A DNA stretch of 33,242 nt from Paenibacillaceae bacterium UBA6304 (GCA_002439285.1 DJTQ01000234.1:1-33242), one strand, 5' to 3'; numbered from the stretch's first letter, positions 1 to 8,088 are shown. Notes: generated by a model not told the origin, from the letters alone. Translations and numbers: made by a program.

Positions 1-562
1 GCAAATGTGCCCTCATGGCGGAAATATATCCCTGCTCCTCGTAATAAGGCGCAACGAACCGCAGCGCCGGAACAAAACGTTTGGACGCCGAGCCCCTAGA
101 ACTGTTACGACCTAGTGCCGCAAAACAGGCTTGATCATATACGGAAGCGGTTGTCGTTGAAGAATACTGCGGAAATAACGGGACGACGAGAACACGGCCG
201 ATACCCGCTTGATCCATGCGCTGCATAGCCCGCTCTATGCTCTGTTCACTATAGGCAAGTCCCAGTTCCACTTGAAAATTCGGTCCCAACCTCTCCTGCA
301 ATCCGGCTTGCTGACGCCCGGAGTACACTAAGAGCGGAGAGCCCTCCTCGCTCCAGATTTGCCTGTACAACCGGGCCGACTTCCGGGGCCGCGTCCGGAG
401 GATGATTCCCCGAAGTACCGGCTGCCAGATCAGCGGATTCGTATCCACGATTCGCCGGTCGGACAAGAACCGCCGCAAATAAGAGCGCACCGGCTTCGCC
501 TCCGGCCGTTCCGGCGTTCCGATCTGAGCCAGAATGACACCGATCGTTGGATTCGATTTCAA
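1..562 (-). CDS. hemH: Ferrochelatase (HemH), 5' part only
   Basis: Ferrochelatase inserts iron into a porphyrin macrocycle at the end of haem synthesis. Translating the minus strand from about base 577 to base 1 gives one uninterrupted frame; the rest of the gene lies off the left edge. Recognisable stretches are VILAQIGTPERPEAKPVRSY, FLSDRRIVD, WSEEGSPLLVYS and VVPLFPQYSSTTTASVYD, which follow the E. coli-type enzyme closely and differ from the Bacillus subtilis type. I chose the TTG at 562-560 because GGAG lies 9 bases upstream and the protein then begins right before the conserved core. In-frame ATGs at 577 and 616 are alternatives with poorer ribosome binding sites. It is divergent from the lmrA-like gene. 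The family call is sure, the exact start is not. Confidence 0.88.
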   Translation of the reverse strand, partial: MKSNPTIGVILAQIGTPERPEAKPVRSYLRRFLSDRRIVDTNPLIWQPVLRGIILRTRPRKSARLYRQIWSEEGSPLLVYSGRQQAGLQERLGPNFQVELGLAYSEQSIERAMQRMDQAGIGRVLVVPLFPQYSSTTTASVYDQACFAALGRNSSRGSASKRFVPALRFVAPYYEEQGYISAMRAHL

Positions 563-662
563 AAGCAACAACTCCATTCTATGGTATACGGTATATAGCA
601 ACTGAGGCCGGTTCATCGCCCCATAAGCGGAATTAGTGCAAATGTGCAAGCTAATAATAGAT

Positions 663-691
663 GTATTATTACAGCAATTTGTGCCGATCAA
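663..691 (-). promoter_or_regulatory. Probable sigma-A promoter of hemH
   Basis: On the minus strand TTGATC (691-686) is separated by 17 bases from TAATAC (668-663). It points toward the ferrochelatase gene and would give a leader of roughly 80-95 bases before the TTG or ATG starts. This is a consensus match only. Confidence 0.5.
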
Positions 692-796
692 CAAAAGTTG
701 AACTATCGAATGGGGTGCATAACTTCATTATCTAACGCGAGCAATTTTTCGGCAATCGACCCGCTCACTTTTCTGCATGGTGTTATCTTTTTCATA

Positions 797-825
797 TTGA
801 CACATATTTAAATTTAAAATAATAT
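797..825 (+). promoter_or_regulatory. Sigma-A promoter of the lmrA-lmrB-like operon
   Basis: TTGACA (797-802) is a perfect -35 box, followed after exactly 17 bases by TAATAT (820-825), one base from the -10 consensus. The AT-rich spacer and the position about 40 bases before the TetR-family gene make this a strong housekeeping promoter candidate. Confidence 0.8.
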
Positions 826-831
826 ACTCTA

Positions 832-839
832 GACCGGTC
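832..839. promoter_or_regulatory. Candidate operator for the TetR-family repressor
   Basis: A perfect 8-bp palindrome GACCGGTC starts six bases after the -10 box, so it covers the likely transcription start. The surrounding bases (TAGACCGGTCGTTA) resemble TetR-family sites with AGAC/GGTCT half-sites, as known for B. subtilis LmrA and YxaF. A repressor bound here would block its own operon. Autoregulation is inferred. Confidence 0.5.
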
Positions 840-867
840 GTTATAATTTCGAGGTGATCATCGCTTT

Positions 868-1440
868 ATGAAAAATAAACAGGATACCAAGGACATCATT
901 TTGCAATGCGCAACACGCTTGTTTCAACGGCAAGGCTATAACGGAACAGGGCTTAATCAGATTATTGAAGAAAGCGGCGCTCCCAAAGGTTCCATCTATT
1001 ATCACTTTCCAAACGGGAAGGAAGAGATCGCGATCGAGTCCATCTCGATGATGAGAAGGCTGTTGAGGGAAGGAGCCGAGAAGGATTTAGCGGAAAAAGA
1101 TTCGGCGCTCGAAGCATTCCGGTTTTATATCCATAATATCGCCGCCGTTTTTGATAATCACGGGGATTGTGCGGAGGGGCTGTCCGTCGGACTAATCGCA
1201 TTCGAAACCGCCTCGACTCATGAGAAGCTTCGCAATGCCTGCGAAATGGTTTTTAAAGATTGCCAATCCTTATACGCTCATCGGCTTGAACAGTGGGGCT
1301 TCAAACAAGAAAGAGCCGAAGAATTAGGGATCACCATTACGGCTATGATAGAAGGGGCATGTCTGTTGTCAATCACGTATCAAAGTGGAGATCCGTTGCG
1401 AATGATCGCAAAGCAACTGGTGTTTTTATTAGACAAATAA
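868..1440 (+). CDS. lmrA: TetR-family repressor, LmrA/YxaF-like
   Basis: A 190-residue TetR-type regulator. Residues about 5-55 form the helix-turn-helix region (ATRLFQRQGYNGTGLNQII, then APKGSIYYHFPNGKE), which is very close to the B. subtilis lincomycin-resistance repressor LmrA. The C-terminal helical domain would bind an inducing compound, and its ligand cannot be read from sequence. GAGGTGAT lies about 9 bases before the ATG. The next gene is an LmrB-like exporter starting 26 bases after the stop, reproducing the lmrA-lmrB arrangement. A palindrome at 832-839 next to the promoter fits autorepression relieved by a drug. The gene symbol rests on recalled similarity and gene order. Confidence 0.85.
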   Translation: MKNKQDTKDIILQCATRLFQRQGYNGTGLNQIIEESGAPKGSIYYHFPNGKEEIAIESISMMRRLLREGAEKDLAEKDSALEAFRFYIHNIAAVFDNHGDCAEGLSVGLIAFETASTHEKLRNACEMVFKDCQSLYAHRLEQWGFKQERAEELGITITAMIEGACLLSITYQSGDPLRMIAKQLVFLLDK

Positions 1441-1466
1441 ACAGAGAGAAATGTGGAGGAACCAGA

Positions 1467-2924
1467 ATGGATATGAGCAGTACGCAAGTGAAGACGGGAG
1501 AAGTGGCGATCGGCAATTTACGTGTCGTTCCGATCATCATTTCCTTCGTTGTTGCGGGATTTATCGGCTTGTTTAGTGAAACGGCCTTGAATATGGCGTT
1601 AACGAATTTGATCGAAAATTTCGGTATTCATGAAACGACGGCACAGTGGCTTACCACCGGATATTTACTTACGCTGGGTATTTTAGTTCCTATTTCGGGG
1701 CTGATTATGCAGTGGTTTACGACAAGACAATTATTTATTACGGCGATTGTGGCTTCCATCATCGGGACGCTCATCGCTGCGGTCGCACCAAGCTTTGTGG
1801 TATTAATGATCGCGCGCGTCGTCCAGGCTGTAGGTACAGCATTATTGCTTCCGTTGATGTTTAACACGATTTTGTTAATCATTCCGCCGCAAAAACGCGG
1901 AAGCATTATGGGGATCATCGTACTTGTCATTATGTTCGCACCCGCCGTGGGACCAACCATTTCGGGTCTGATTCTGAACAACTTGACCTGGCACTGGATT
2001 TTCTGGATTTCGCTGCCGTTGCTGGTCGGGGCACTTATTTTCGGCTGGTTCTTTATGCAAAATGTAACGACTCCAACGAAGCCTAAAATTGATGTGCTTT
2101 CCATTGCATTATCCACTGTCGGATTTGGCGGAATTGTATTTGGATTCAGTAGTGCCGGAGAGGGCGGCGGCTGGGGAAGCCCAACCGTTATCGCTTCCAT
2201 CCTAATCGGTGCCGTTGCATTGATCCTCTTCTCCATCCGGCAAGTCAAAATGAAGCAACCCATGCTTAACTTGCGTGCATTGCAGTATCCGATGTTTACG
2301 ATCGGTCTGCTTTTGATCCTGGTTTGCATGATGGTATTGCTGTCCACGATGATTCTTTTGCCGCTTTATATGCAAACATCGCTCGCTCTGACGACTTTTG
2401 CCGCGGGACTTCTTCTCCTGCCGGGCGGAATCATCAATGGTGTTCTTTCGCCAGTCATGGGAAGATTGTTTGATAAGTTCGGGCCTAAATGGTTGGTGTT
2501 GATCGGGACCGTGATTGTCCTTGGAGCTATGATCGGGTTCTCGACGATTACGATTGATACGAGCTCGGCGTTTATCATTGCACTGCACATCGTTACGATG
2601 GTGGGAATATCCATGGTGATGATGCCGGCGCAAACCAATGGTCTGAATCAGTTGCCGCGCGAGTTGTATCCGGATGGGACAGCCATTATGAACACCTTGC
2701 AGCAAGTGGCCGGAGCGATCGGAACGGCAATCGCCATTTCCATTATGTCCTCCGGTACGGAAAGATTTATGAATACCGTTGAAGATATTTCAAATCCATT
2801 AAACCCGCTTCTTGCCTTTACGGCGGGAGTTCAGAACGCTTTTATATTTGCGATAATCATGGCCGTTATCGGCGTTGTGATTTCGTTGTTCATTAAACGG
2901 GTCAAAGTCGATCATCAAATGTAA
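1467..2924 (+). CDS. lmrB: MFS drug exporter, DHA2 family, LmrB-like
   Basis: A 485-residue, strongly hydrophobic transporter, the size expected for a 14-helix drug:H+ antiporter. Family features include TTAQWLTTGYLLTLGILVPI near the N-terminus, a motif-C-like PAVGPTISGLI in the fifth helix region, and the LmrB-like stretches IALSTVGFGGIVFGFSS, SPVMGRLFDKFGPK and PAQTNGLNQLPREL. The frame is open further upstream, inside the regulator gene, but I placed the start at 1467 because GGAGGA lies six bases before that ATG. It is cotranscribed with the repressor and ends at a hairpin terminator. By homology it would export lincosamide-like or other hydrophobic toxic compounds; the real substrate is unknown. 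Confidence 0.88.
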   Translation: MDMSSTQVKTGEVAIGNLRVVPIIISFVVAGFIGLFSETALNMALTNLIENFGIHETTAQWLTTGYLLTLGILVPISGLIMQWFTTRQLFITAIVASIIGTLIAAVAPSFVVLMIARVVQAVGTALLLPLMFNTILLIIPPQKRGSIMGIIVLVIMFAPAVGPTISGLILNNLTWHWIFWISLPLLVGALIFGWFFMQNVTTPTKPKIDVLSIALSTVGFGGIVFGFSSAGEGGGWGSPTVIASILIGAVALILFSIRQVKMKQPMLNLRALQYPMFTIGLLLILVCMMVLLSTMILLPLYMQTSLALTTFAAGLLLLPGGIINGVLSPVMGRLFDKFGPKWLVLIGTVIVLGAMIGFSTITIDTSSAFIIALHIVTMVGISMVMMPAQTNGLNQLPRELYPDGTAIMNTLQQVAGAIGTAIAISIMSSGTERFMNTVEDISNPLNPLLAFTAGVQNAFIFAIIMAVIGVVISLFIKRVKVDHQM

Positions 2925-2931
2925 GTTTCCA

Positions 2932-2970
2932 AACCAGCCTTGCTATCTACGATAGTGGGGCTGGTTTTTT
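2932..2970 (+). terminator. Rho-independent terminator of lmrB
   Basis: AACCAGCC (2932-2939) pairs with GGCTGGTT (2959-2966), and an inner CTATC/GATAG stem closes the loop. The hairpin runs into T residues and begins just after the exporter's stop codon. Confidence 0.85.
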
Positions 2971-3000
2971 GATATACAGATGAGCCGAACTATGAAATAG

Positions 3001-3024
3001 AAAAAACGCCGATGGATATCGGCG
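3001..3024 (-). terminator. Terminator of the secreted-protein operon
   Basis: CGCCGAT (3007-3013) and ATCGGCG (3018-3024) form a stem with a four-base loop. On the minus strand it is followed by six T residues. It directly abuts the stop codon of the gene at 3025-3975. Confidence 0.8.
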
Positions 3025-3975
3025 TCAGCATGTTATGTCCTCTCCTAGTTGTAAAGCGGGGCTGACCTCCTTCGGGAATGTAGAATCCACCAACACCGAT
3101 ACCTCAACCCGAGCCCCGGCTGCCGCCGATGTTGGCAGGTCGTCAAACTCCGCGGAGATATCGCTACCTTCCGTTGCCGCGAATGATGCTATGGGAACAT
3201 CCATGTAAGTGTTGGATTTCAGATATACCCTCCCAAACCCCTGCGATAGATAAGTCGGAGGCTGAATGACGTGGACGTACTTGATCCACCCACCGGCGGG
3301 CGCGCCATTTTTATAGTAAACTTTTCTATCTTCATAATGGGAATTCTGATTGTTATACATAAGATAGTCGCCATATCTAACGCCAGCATACTTTTTATTT
3401 AGAGCAGTGAGGATCTGTTGTTCGAAGTGAAGCTTGGGATTGAGTTCTTTATATTTGTCCGTGAGTTGGCCTTTAAAACTATTAGGAAAATCATCGAAGT
3501 CATTCTCATCAGTTTTACCCTTTATCCAAGGATGATCAATTAATTTGAAATTATGAATCTGTACACCGCTCCAACCCGCGTCCCAAGGAAACCCATCCGT
3601 TGATACTGGGTCTCCAATTTTATTGTATCCGGAATACCTGGTCATGTGCTGCCCATGATGAACGATAGAAGTTCCATGACTGGTTCCATAGACAATATCA
3701 AACCCAGAGAAATTTTCCGGGTTCTTAATAGCTTCATTTATTTGTTTCTGCACTAGGGCAGCATTAATGGAGCCGTTATTTGTCTTGACAGGATAATAAT
3801 TTTTCAACCCGTACAAATCTTTCATATCTTCGTTTGCTCGTTGCAACACAAGATCAGGAGTAAGGGTTTTAAGATAATCCAACAAAGCGTTCCCCTCTTG
3901 GGAGTACACTCTTCCTTGTGGTACGAAGCCGAATAAGATTATCACTATAAGAAATAGAAGGCTACACCTTTTCAC
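3025..3975 (-). CDS. Secreted protein of unknown function, possibly truncated
   Basis: A 316-residue protein with a clear signal peptide (basic MKRC, hydrophobic LLFLIVIILFGFV, likely cleavage near VYSQ). I do not recognise a catalytic motif. The mature part is rich in Tyr, Asn and Trp and has several His-containing stretches (YGTSHGTSIVHHGQHMTRYS). It starts with GTG, with AGGTGA just upstream, only eight bases after the stop of the stalk-domain gene, so the two are one operon. The sequence ends abruptly after a stretch that looks like the beginning of another beta-rich segment (VEVSVLVDSTF), and the stop abuts the terminator. I suspect loss of a C-terminal part of a larger surface protein, perhaps of the Athe_2463 type, but that family name is from memory and unverified. 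Confidence 0.6.
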   Translation of the reverse strand: MKRCSLLFLIVIILFGFVPQGRVYSQEGNALLDYLKTLTPDLVLQRANEDMKDLYGLKNYYPVKTNNGSINAALVQKQINEAIKNPENFSGFDIVYGTSHGTSIVHHGQHMTRYSGYNKIGDPVSTDGFPWDAGWSGVQIHNFKLIDHPWIKGKTDENDFDDFPNSFKGQLTDKYKELNPKLHFEQQILTALNKKYAGVRYGDYLMYNNQNSHYEDRKVYYKNGAPAGGWIKYVHVIQPPTYLSQGFGRVYLKSNTYMDVPIASFAATEGSDISAEFDDLPTSAAAGARVEVSVLVDSTFPKEVSPALQLGEDITC

Positions 3976-3983
3976 GATTTCAC

Positions 3984-4868
3984 CTACTTATACCAAACAT
4001 AGATATTAATATGACCATAAGTTTTCGAACGAACTACTATTTTAAAAGTGTCGTCCTGAAATGTCTTTTCATCTAATTTTTCTTCCTCTTTTTTCTTTTG
4101 TTTCACATAGTTCATTATAGAGTCGACCGTCTTTGAATCTATTCTTTGCTGAATAACCTCCTCAGCATCTTTTTTCTCCTGTTCAGGATTATCGTCAACA
4201 AATCCAAAACTTATTGCTATCCGAAGAACAGGCCCCTCTTTGGTTTTCGGGTCATAACCATCACCAAATACGGTTAACCCGGATTTATAAAAATTATTAA
4301 AACTAAACCCTTCCACCTTCAGCTTCTCGCTCTTTCCCTCCACATTTCTGTTAGCTTCAAACTCTTCCCATGTTGTTGGCGTTTCTGCATTAGCGGTATC
4401 TTCACCTGTTGTCGAGTCTGTTGATCCGCTTCCTGTATGTATTTCCACGATGTAATTCAAGGAGTCCCATTTGACCTCCGCGCCAAGCGCCTCACTGACA
4501 AAACGCAGCGGCACGAATGTTCTACTCGATTTCCGGAGCGCCACGGTATCCATTTGCTTGGTTTTACCGTTGACCGAGTAACTTTTCTTGTTCAAAGTGA
4601 GCACAATCTGTTTACCCTCCAAGCTTACCGTTACCTTCTGGGCTTTACTGTTCCAGTCTACTTTGGCGCCAAGCGCCTCACTCACAAATCGCACGGGCAC
4701 TTGCACCCGGCTATTCTTATCCGCATAAGGCTGAGCATCCGGGAAAATAATCTTCTCCCCATCCACCTCCACGCGTAAGGGCAACTGAGCTGCCGAAGAC
4801 AGAGCTGGAAGCACGGTTAACATGAGAATAAGAGACATAAGAATGAATCCTGTTTTTTTCAGTTTCAT
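3984..4868 (-). CDS. Secreted stalk-domain (copper amine oxidase N-like) protein
   Basis: A 294-residue exported protein. Residues 1-27 are a signal peptide. Residues about 32-145 are two copies of the copper amine oxidase N-terminal (stalk) repeat, visible as VPVRFVSEALGAKVDW and VPLRFVSEALGAEVKW. This domain is common in surface proteins of Paenibacillus and relatives and implies no oxidase activity. After an acidic Thr/Ser-rich linker, residues about 165-294 form a second domain I cannot assign. AAAGGAG precedes the ATG and a good promoter lies at 4918-4946. It is the first gene of an operon with the secreted protein at 3025-3975. Its likely place is the cell envelope or medium; its role is unknown. 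Confidence 0.8.
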   Translation of the reverse strand: MKLKKTGFILMSLILMLTVLPALSSAAQLPLRVEVDGEKIIFPDAQPYADKNSRVQVPVRFVSEALGAKVDWNSKAQKVTVSLEGKQIVLTLNKKSYSVNGKTKQMDTVALRKSSRTFVPLRFVSEALGAEVKWDSLNYIVEIHTGSGSTDSTTGEDTANAETPTTWEEFEANRNVEGKSEKLKVEGFSFNNFYKSGLTVFGDGYDPKTKEGPVLRIAISFGFVDDNPEQEKKDAEEVIQQRIDSKTVDSIMNYVKQKKKEEEKLDEKTFQDDTFKIVVRSKTYGHINIYVWYK

Positions 4869-4917
4869 GAATGGACATCTCCTTTATAGGTAATATTTTC
4901 CTAACCCAGCTCTTGCT

Positions 4918-4946
4918 ATTATACAAACATCCCGTTCCATAGACAA
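4918..4946 (-). promoter_or_regulatory. Sigma-A promoter of the stalk-protein operon
   Basis: On the minus strand TTGTCT (4946-4941) is followed after 17 bases by a perfect TATAAT (4923-4918), about 50 bases before the ATG of the stalk-domain gene. Confidence 0.7.
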
Positions 4947-5031
4947 TCATTTTTGGCTAAATAACCCTTTCAATACTATTGATTCCAACCCCTTATATTG
5001 CTAGAATACCCACGTAGATAATCTTGTTGGA

Positions 5032-7077
5032 TTGGATGGTAAACCCAGCGTGAAAGTAGATCTTGACCGGATCGTGAATCTGGCCGATCAAATGAAGCGG
5101 ATGAATCTCAACATAGAGGATCGGGTTCCAGGACTAGTCAGTGAATTGAAAATAATGACCGAGAGTTTGAGGAGTGACTACTCTGAGTCGAGAAGCGTAC
5201 AGTCAACTTTAGATGAAACAGAACGGCTGCTCAAAGAAGTGTTTAATCTATCCAGGAGTATAAGCAACCAACTACATCAGAAAGAAAATTCACTTCGAAA
5301 AGTATCTGCCCAATATGCCGAAATAGAGAAAAAAACGGTCTCCCTGTTAAAACAAACGGTCAAATTTACGGTAACCGGCTGGGAGTCAGGGTTGTTGAAA
5401 TCAGGCAAAAGTAATGTTATCCAGAGTAAGCCATTAATGGGTAACGCCGGGACAGGGATGCTTAACTGGAAGGAAGCATTCAAACGGTTTGTTCAACAGC
5501 CCCTGATGTTAGTAACAGGAGCACCTCTCTTGCAAAGACTAGAGCATGTAAAAGAAGACGAGCGGATATCGTTGCTTCTTCGGCAGATGGAGTCAGGAAA
5601 TTGGGCAGAAAGAGAGCAGGCTTGGCTGGAACTGATACAGATTGCCGAAGCAATTGAGAACCTCGCACGTAGCCAACGAGCATATGCCATTTACAAAACC
5701 TACGGCAATGGACCTTATATGGAATCAGCAAGTGTGTACGCTAGGCAGCAAAGAGAAAAGCTAAAGCAAATGGGCGTCTCTGAAAAATGGTTTGGAGCTA
5801 ACGTCAATCTAAGCGGCTATTATTCGGGCTCACCGCTAACGGCATGCCAATATAATCCGCTGAAGCACGATGCTTCACCCATGCCGGAAGAACCCGAACT
5901 GCGATTCATGATTGCCGCCGGGCTTTTGAACAATACATACCGCACATGGGTCCAGCTTACCTATGGGCCTGCTGAGTCCGCTATCAAAAGAATGGAAGCG
6001 GAAAGAAAAGATGCGGACAGGATCCTGGAAAAGGCCGTAGAATATTATAACTTGAAGCAACAGGACAACCCGGGAGATTTCCAGCTCTATTATGTCTCTT
6101 TGACCCTAGCCCTTGGAATCGAGCACGGAGCTGATCAAATCGGCAATCTCGATTACTGGCTCGGCCAGCAGCTCACGGATGAACGAAAAATCGAAATTGC
6201 CCAAACCCTCCGGGATGCTGGAACCGAAGAAGTTGCGGCAAATAGTCTGTATGTCCTAACCCCGACCTATGAACAGGCCCAATCGGACCTGACGGGCGGT
6301 TATGGCGCCGGCGCTCCGAGCGGAGTTCCGCGAAGAAGCCCAGGGATGCCTAAAGTAAAGACACCTGACATAGCGGCCGAAACCCTCCCTAGCAACAAAT
6401 TAAAGGTGAAGCTGCCCGCCCTACCTGCGGCGGATTTACGTAAGTTTTTTCAAGACATGCGCAAAGATCTCTTCAACTGGAGTTCGAAAACGAACCTTGC
6501 CACCACGGGACCTTCCATTGATGGACTTACCAACAATAACTCCAAGCAACAGCCCTCCAAGCCTACGGAAAATCAACTCCAGTATCGGCAAGTATTTATG
6601 GATGGAGACGGCAATAGCTCCGAGGGGAGCCCGAAGAAGCCTGGGGATTTGTCTGGGAAGGCGGCGGGGACGGTTAAAGCTCCTGATATAGACCTTAATA
6701 GAATTGGTACTGGAGCGGTTGGCAACTTACGTAATATTAAAGATGTAAATGACCTTATATCCAGGATACCTGCAGATGCTAAACAAATTCCTTGGCGGGA
6801 GGTGCCAGGAGGGGCAAAGGAAGGAATAAAATTCAGATGGGTTGATGAAGCAGGGAAGACATGGGATGTTCGCGCTCACAGTATCGATCCTTCCGCCCCA
6901 CCCGGAAGCAACGCTGCAAATGGTTGGATTTATAGAGTAGAGGTCAAACAAGTAAACCCAAAATGGAAGTGGACAATGGATTCAAACGGGAACTTCCATA
7001 AAGAGAATGTGCTTAAAGAGAATAGTCCATATTATGATGAGTCAATTGCCAATGAGACACATATCCCATTTAAGTGA
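5032..7077 (+). CDS. Polymorphic toxin with helical T7SS-like N-terminus and toxin-30-like tail
   Basis: A 681-residue protein. Residues 1-110 are helical with heptad-like spacing, like WXG100/LXG-type N-termini of type VII secreted toxins, though I see no WXG motif. Residues about 110-410 are a helical middle region. Residues 364-547 form a Pro/Gly-rich linker region duplicated at 8092-8630. Residues about 579-681 are the effector tail, with FRWVDEAGKTWDVRAH, DPSAPPGSNAANGW and a final ETHIP. This pattern matches my memory of polymorphic toxin type 30 (predicted RNase); Arg614, His616 and His677 are candidate active residues. The stop overlaps the ribosome binding site of the next gene, the presumed immunity gene. 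The start is unsure: TTG at 5032 or GTG at 5050, neither with a convincing ribosome binding site. No secretion genes are in the window. Confidence 0.75.
   Translation: MDGKPSVKVDLDRIVNLADQMKRMNLNIEDRVPGLVSELKIMTESLRSDYSESRSVQSTLDETERLLKEVFNLSRSISNQLHQKENSLRKVSAQYAEIEKKTVSLLKQTVKFTVTGWESGLLKSGKSNVIQSKPLMGNAGTGMLNWKEAFKRFVQQPLMLVTGAPLLQRLEHVKEDERISLLLRQMESGNWAEREQAWLELIQIAEAIENLARSQRAYAIYKTYGNGPYMESASVYARQQREKLKQMGVSEKWFGANVNLSGYYSGSPLTACQYNPLKHDASPMPEEPELRFMIAAGLLNNTYRTWVQLTYGPAESAIKRMEAERKDADRILEKAVEYYNLKQQDNPGDFQLYYVSLTLALGIEHGADQIGNLDYWLGQQLTDERKIEIAQTLRDAGTEEVAANSLYVLTPTYEQAQSDLTGGYGAGAPSGVPRRSPGMPKVKTPDIAAETLPSNKLKVKLPALPAADLRKFFQDMRKDLFNWSSKTNLATTGPSIDGLTNNNSKQQPSKPTENQLQYRQVFMDGDGNSSEGSPKKPGDLSGKAAGTVKAPDIDLNRIGTGAVGNLRNIKDVNDLISRIPADAKQIPWREVPGGAKEGIKFRWVDEAGKTWDVRAHSIDPSAPPGSNAANGWIYRVEVKQVNPKWKWTMDSNGNFHKENVLKENSPYYDESIANETHIPFK
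6122..6673 (+). repeat. Duplicated toxin linker segment, copy 1
   Basis: These 552 bases of the intact toxin align end to end with 8092-8630, differing by one net 12-base deletion, one single-base deletion and scattered substitutions. Similarity begins at AGCACG and stops at GGGGACGG, where the two toxin tails diverge. Such a shared segment just before the effector domain is the expected crossover region for tail replacement. Confidence 0.9.
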
Positions 7078-7086
7078 GGTGAAAAA

Positions 7087-7524
7087 ATGAAGGTAGAAGA
7101 AATAAGGGCGACACTCTCTGGTTCAGATGTTGAGGAAAAAACAGAAGTTTTAAGCCACCTTTCTGATGTATTTGAATCATATAACAATTCAATTGATAAT
7201 TTTAAAGAAATAATTGTAGCATTGCTTGATTTCGGTTTAAAAGAAGACAATTTGGAGATAAAGGAGGAAATATTCAACTCAATACTTACCGCAGCAACGT
7301 ATAAGAAGATTGATGAGATTAACTTTGATATTTTAGCGTACAATCTTGATACTCTGCCCGAAGAATGTTTCCACTCCGCATTGACGATATTAGGGTTCAC
7401 TTTTAATAAGGATTACTTATTCTATCTGACCAAATATTTGGATCATGAGAATGGGAGTATTAGAGCAGATGCAATAAACGCAATAAATGAAATTGAAGGG
7501 TATTGGGCTAAAAAACAAGAATAG
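7087..7524 (+). CDS. Probable immunity protein to the intact toxin
   Basis: A 145-residue acidic, alpha-helical protein with no signal peptide. Helix pairs such as LYFLTKYLDHENGSIRADAI-like C-terminal repeats suggest a HEAT-like solenoid, although I cannot name a specific immunity family. It starts nine bases after the toxin stop, and its ribosome binding site GAGGTGA overlaps the toxin stop codon, so the two are translated together. By position it should neutralise the toxin tail encoded at 6766-7077 in the cytoplasm. AT content is higher than in the toxin's 5' part, as is common for the exchangeable tail and immunity portion of such loci. Confidence 0.65.
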   Translation: MKVEEIRATLSGSDVEEKTEVLSHLSDVFESYNNSIDNFKEIIVALLDFGLKEDNLEIKEEIFNSILTAATYKKIDEINFDILAYNLDTLPEECFHSALTILGFTFNKDYLFYLTKYLDHENGSIRADAINAINEIEGYWAKKQE

Positions 7525-7627
7525 TATTTTTACATTTACACCCTAGTAACAAGACATTACAATACAAACAACAAACCAAATACTATACAATTCATACACT
7601 TGATTAATTTTCAATAGCTCTTTCCCA

Positions 7628-7659
7628 CTTGTTTTATGAGCAGGAACAAGCCTTTTTTT
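7628..7659 (+). terminator. Possible weak terminator after the immunity gene
   Basis: CTTGTT (7628-7633) can pair with AACAAG (7645-7650), followed by CC and seven T residues. The stem is only six pairs, so termination strength is uncertain. Confidence 0.4.
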
Positions 7660-7686
7660 GCGTGTTCACAATAAAGGGGGGATGAA

Positions 7687-7859
7687 ATGAATGGCAGCTT
7701 ATCCTACCGATGTCCCTGCCAATCCACCAAAATAATAGAAAGAGAGGGAAAGCAGTGATTGAAGAGAAACAAATATTAGAAGATTTCATAAAAAAGTCGA
7801 AGATTATTATTTCTTTGGATGGACTAGATTGGGAAAATATCCGCCCATTCAAGTATTAA
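7687..7859 (+). pseudogene. Remnant of a small toxin/immunity-like gene pair
   Basis: Two tiny overlapping frames are visible. The first (7687-7758, 23 residues) ends in EREGKQ. The second starts at the GTG of a GTGA overlap (7755) and encodes 34 residues containing EEKQILEDFIKK and ISLDGLDWENIRPF before a stop at 7859. GAGGGAAAG precedes the GTG. The GTGA coupling resembles toxin-tail/immunity junctions, so this may be the scar of a third module left between two cassettes. I recognise neither peptide. From here to the terminator at 8046 I see no further gene. Confidence 0.35.
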
Positions 7860-8045
7860 TGAAATGGCTGTTTTTTGTAATCCCAAAATACAATTTTCAA
7901 CTTGTTGGTTTGAAGACTTCGAGTAACTTTTATCTTCCTGGCTTCTGCCTTTCAATGTTTACTTTTTGTTTTCTTCATTTCGGTTGTGCGCACATCAAAC
8001 ACTTTAATTTTTATTCCCTAAATAACACTATTCCTATACATCTAG

Positions 8046-8088
8046 CAGGTTGATTATGGTCAGACACCACCATGATTGACCTGTTTTT
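8046..8088 (+). terminator. Strong hairpin terminator immediately before the orphan cassette
   Basis: A 15-base arm (8046-8060) pairs with 8069-8083 throughout, with three G-U pairs, around an eight-base loop and is followed by TTTTTG. It ends four bases before the duplicated toxin segment starts, so the orphan cassette is insulated from upstream transcription. Confidence 0.8.

Noticed and set aside
359..598. 79-codon plus-strand frame at the left edge
   Set aside because: Arg/Pro-rich antisense shadow of the ferrochelatase, whose minus-strand frame is continuous to base 1.
1293..1466. N-terminal extension of the LmrB-like frame
   Set aside because: It overlaps the repressor gene in another frame, has Arg-rich non-membrane composition and lacks a ribosome binding site; the GGAGGA-preceded ATG at 1467 fits the family.
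1628..2347. 239-codon minus-strand frame antisense to the exporter
   Set aside because: It mirrors the hydrophobic exporter, and its Met/Asn/Ile-rich translation matches no family; there is no ribosome binding site or promoter.
7653..7690. Possible tRNA or riboswitch in the toxin intergenic region
   Set aside because: I could not fold a cloverleaf or recognise any riboswitch core; only a short weak hairpin is visible.
7829..8053. 74-codon plus-strand frame between the toxin cassettes
   Set aside because: No ribosome binding site, Phe/Leu/His-rich composition from AT-rich DNA, and it runs into the terminator stem at 8046.
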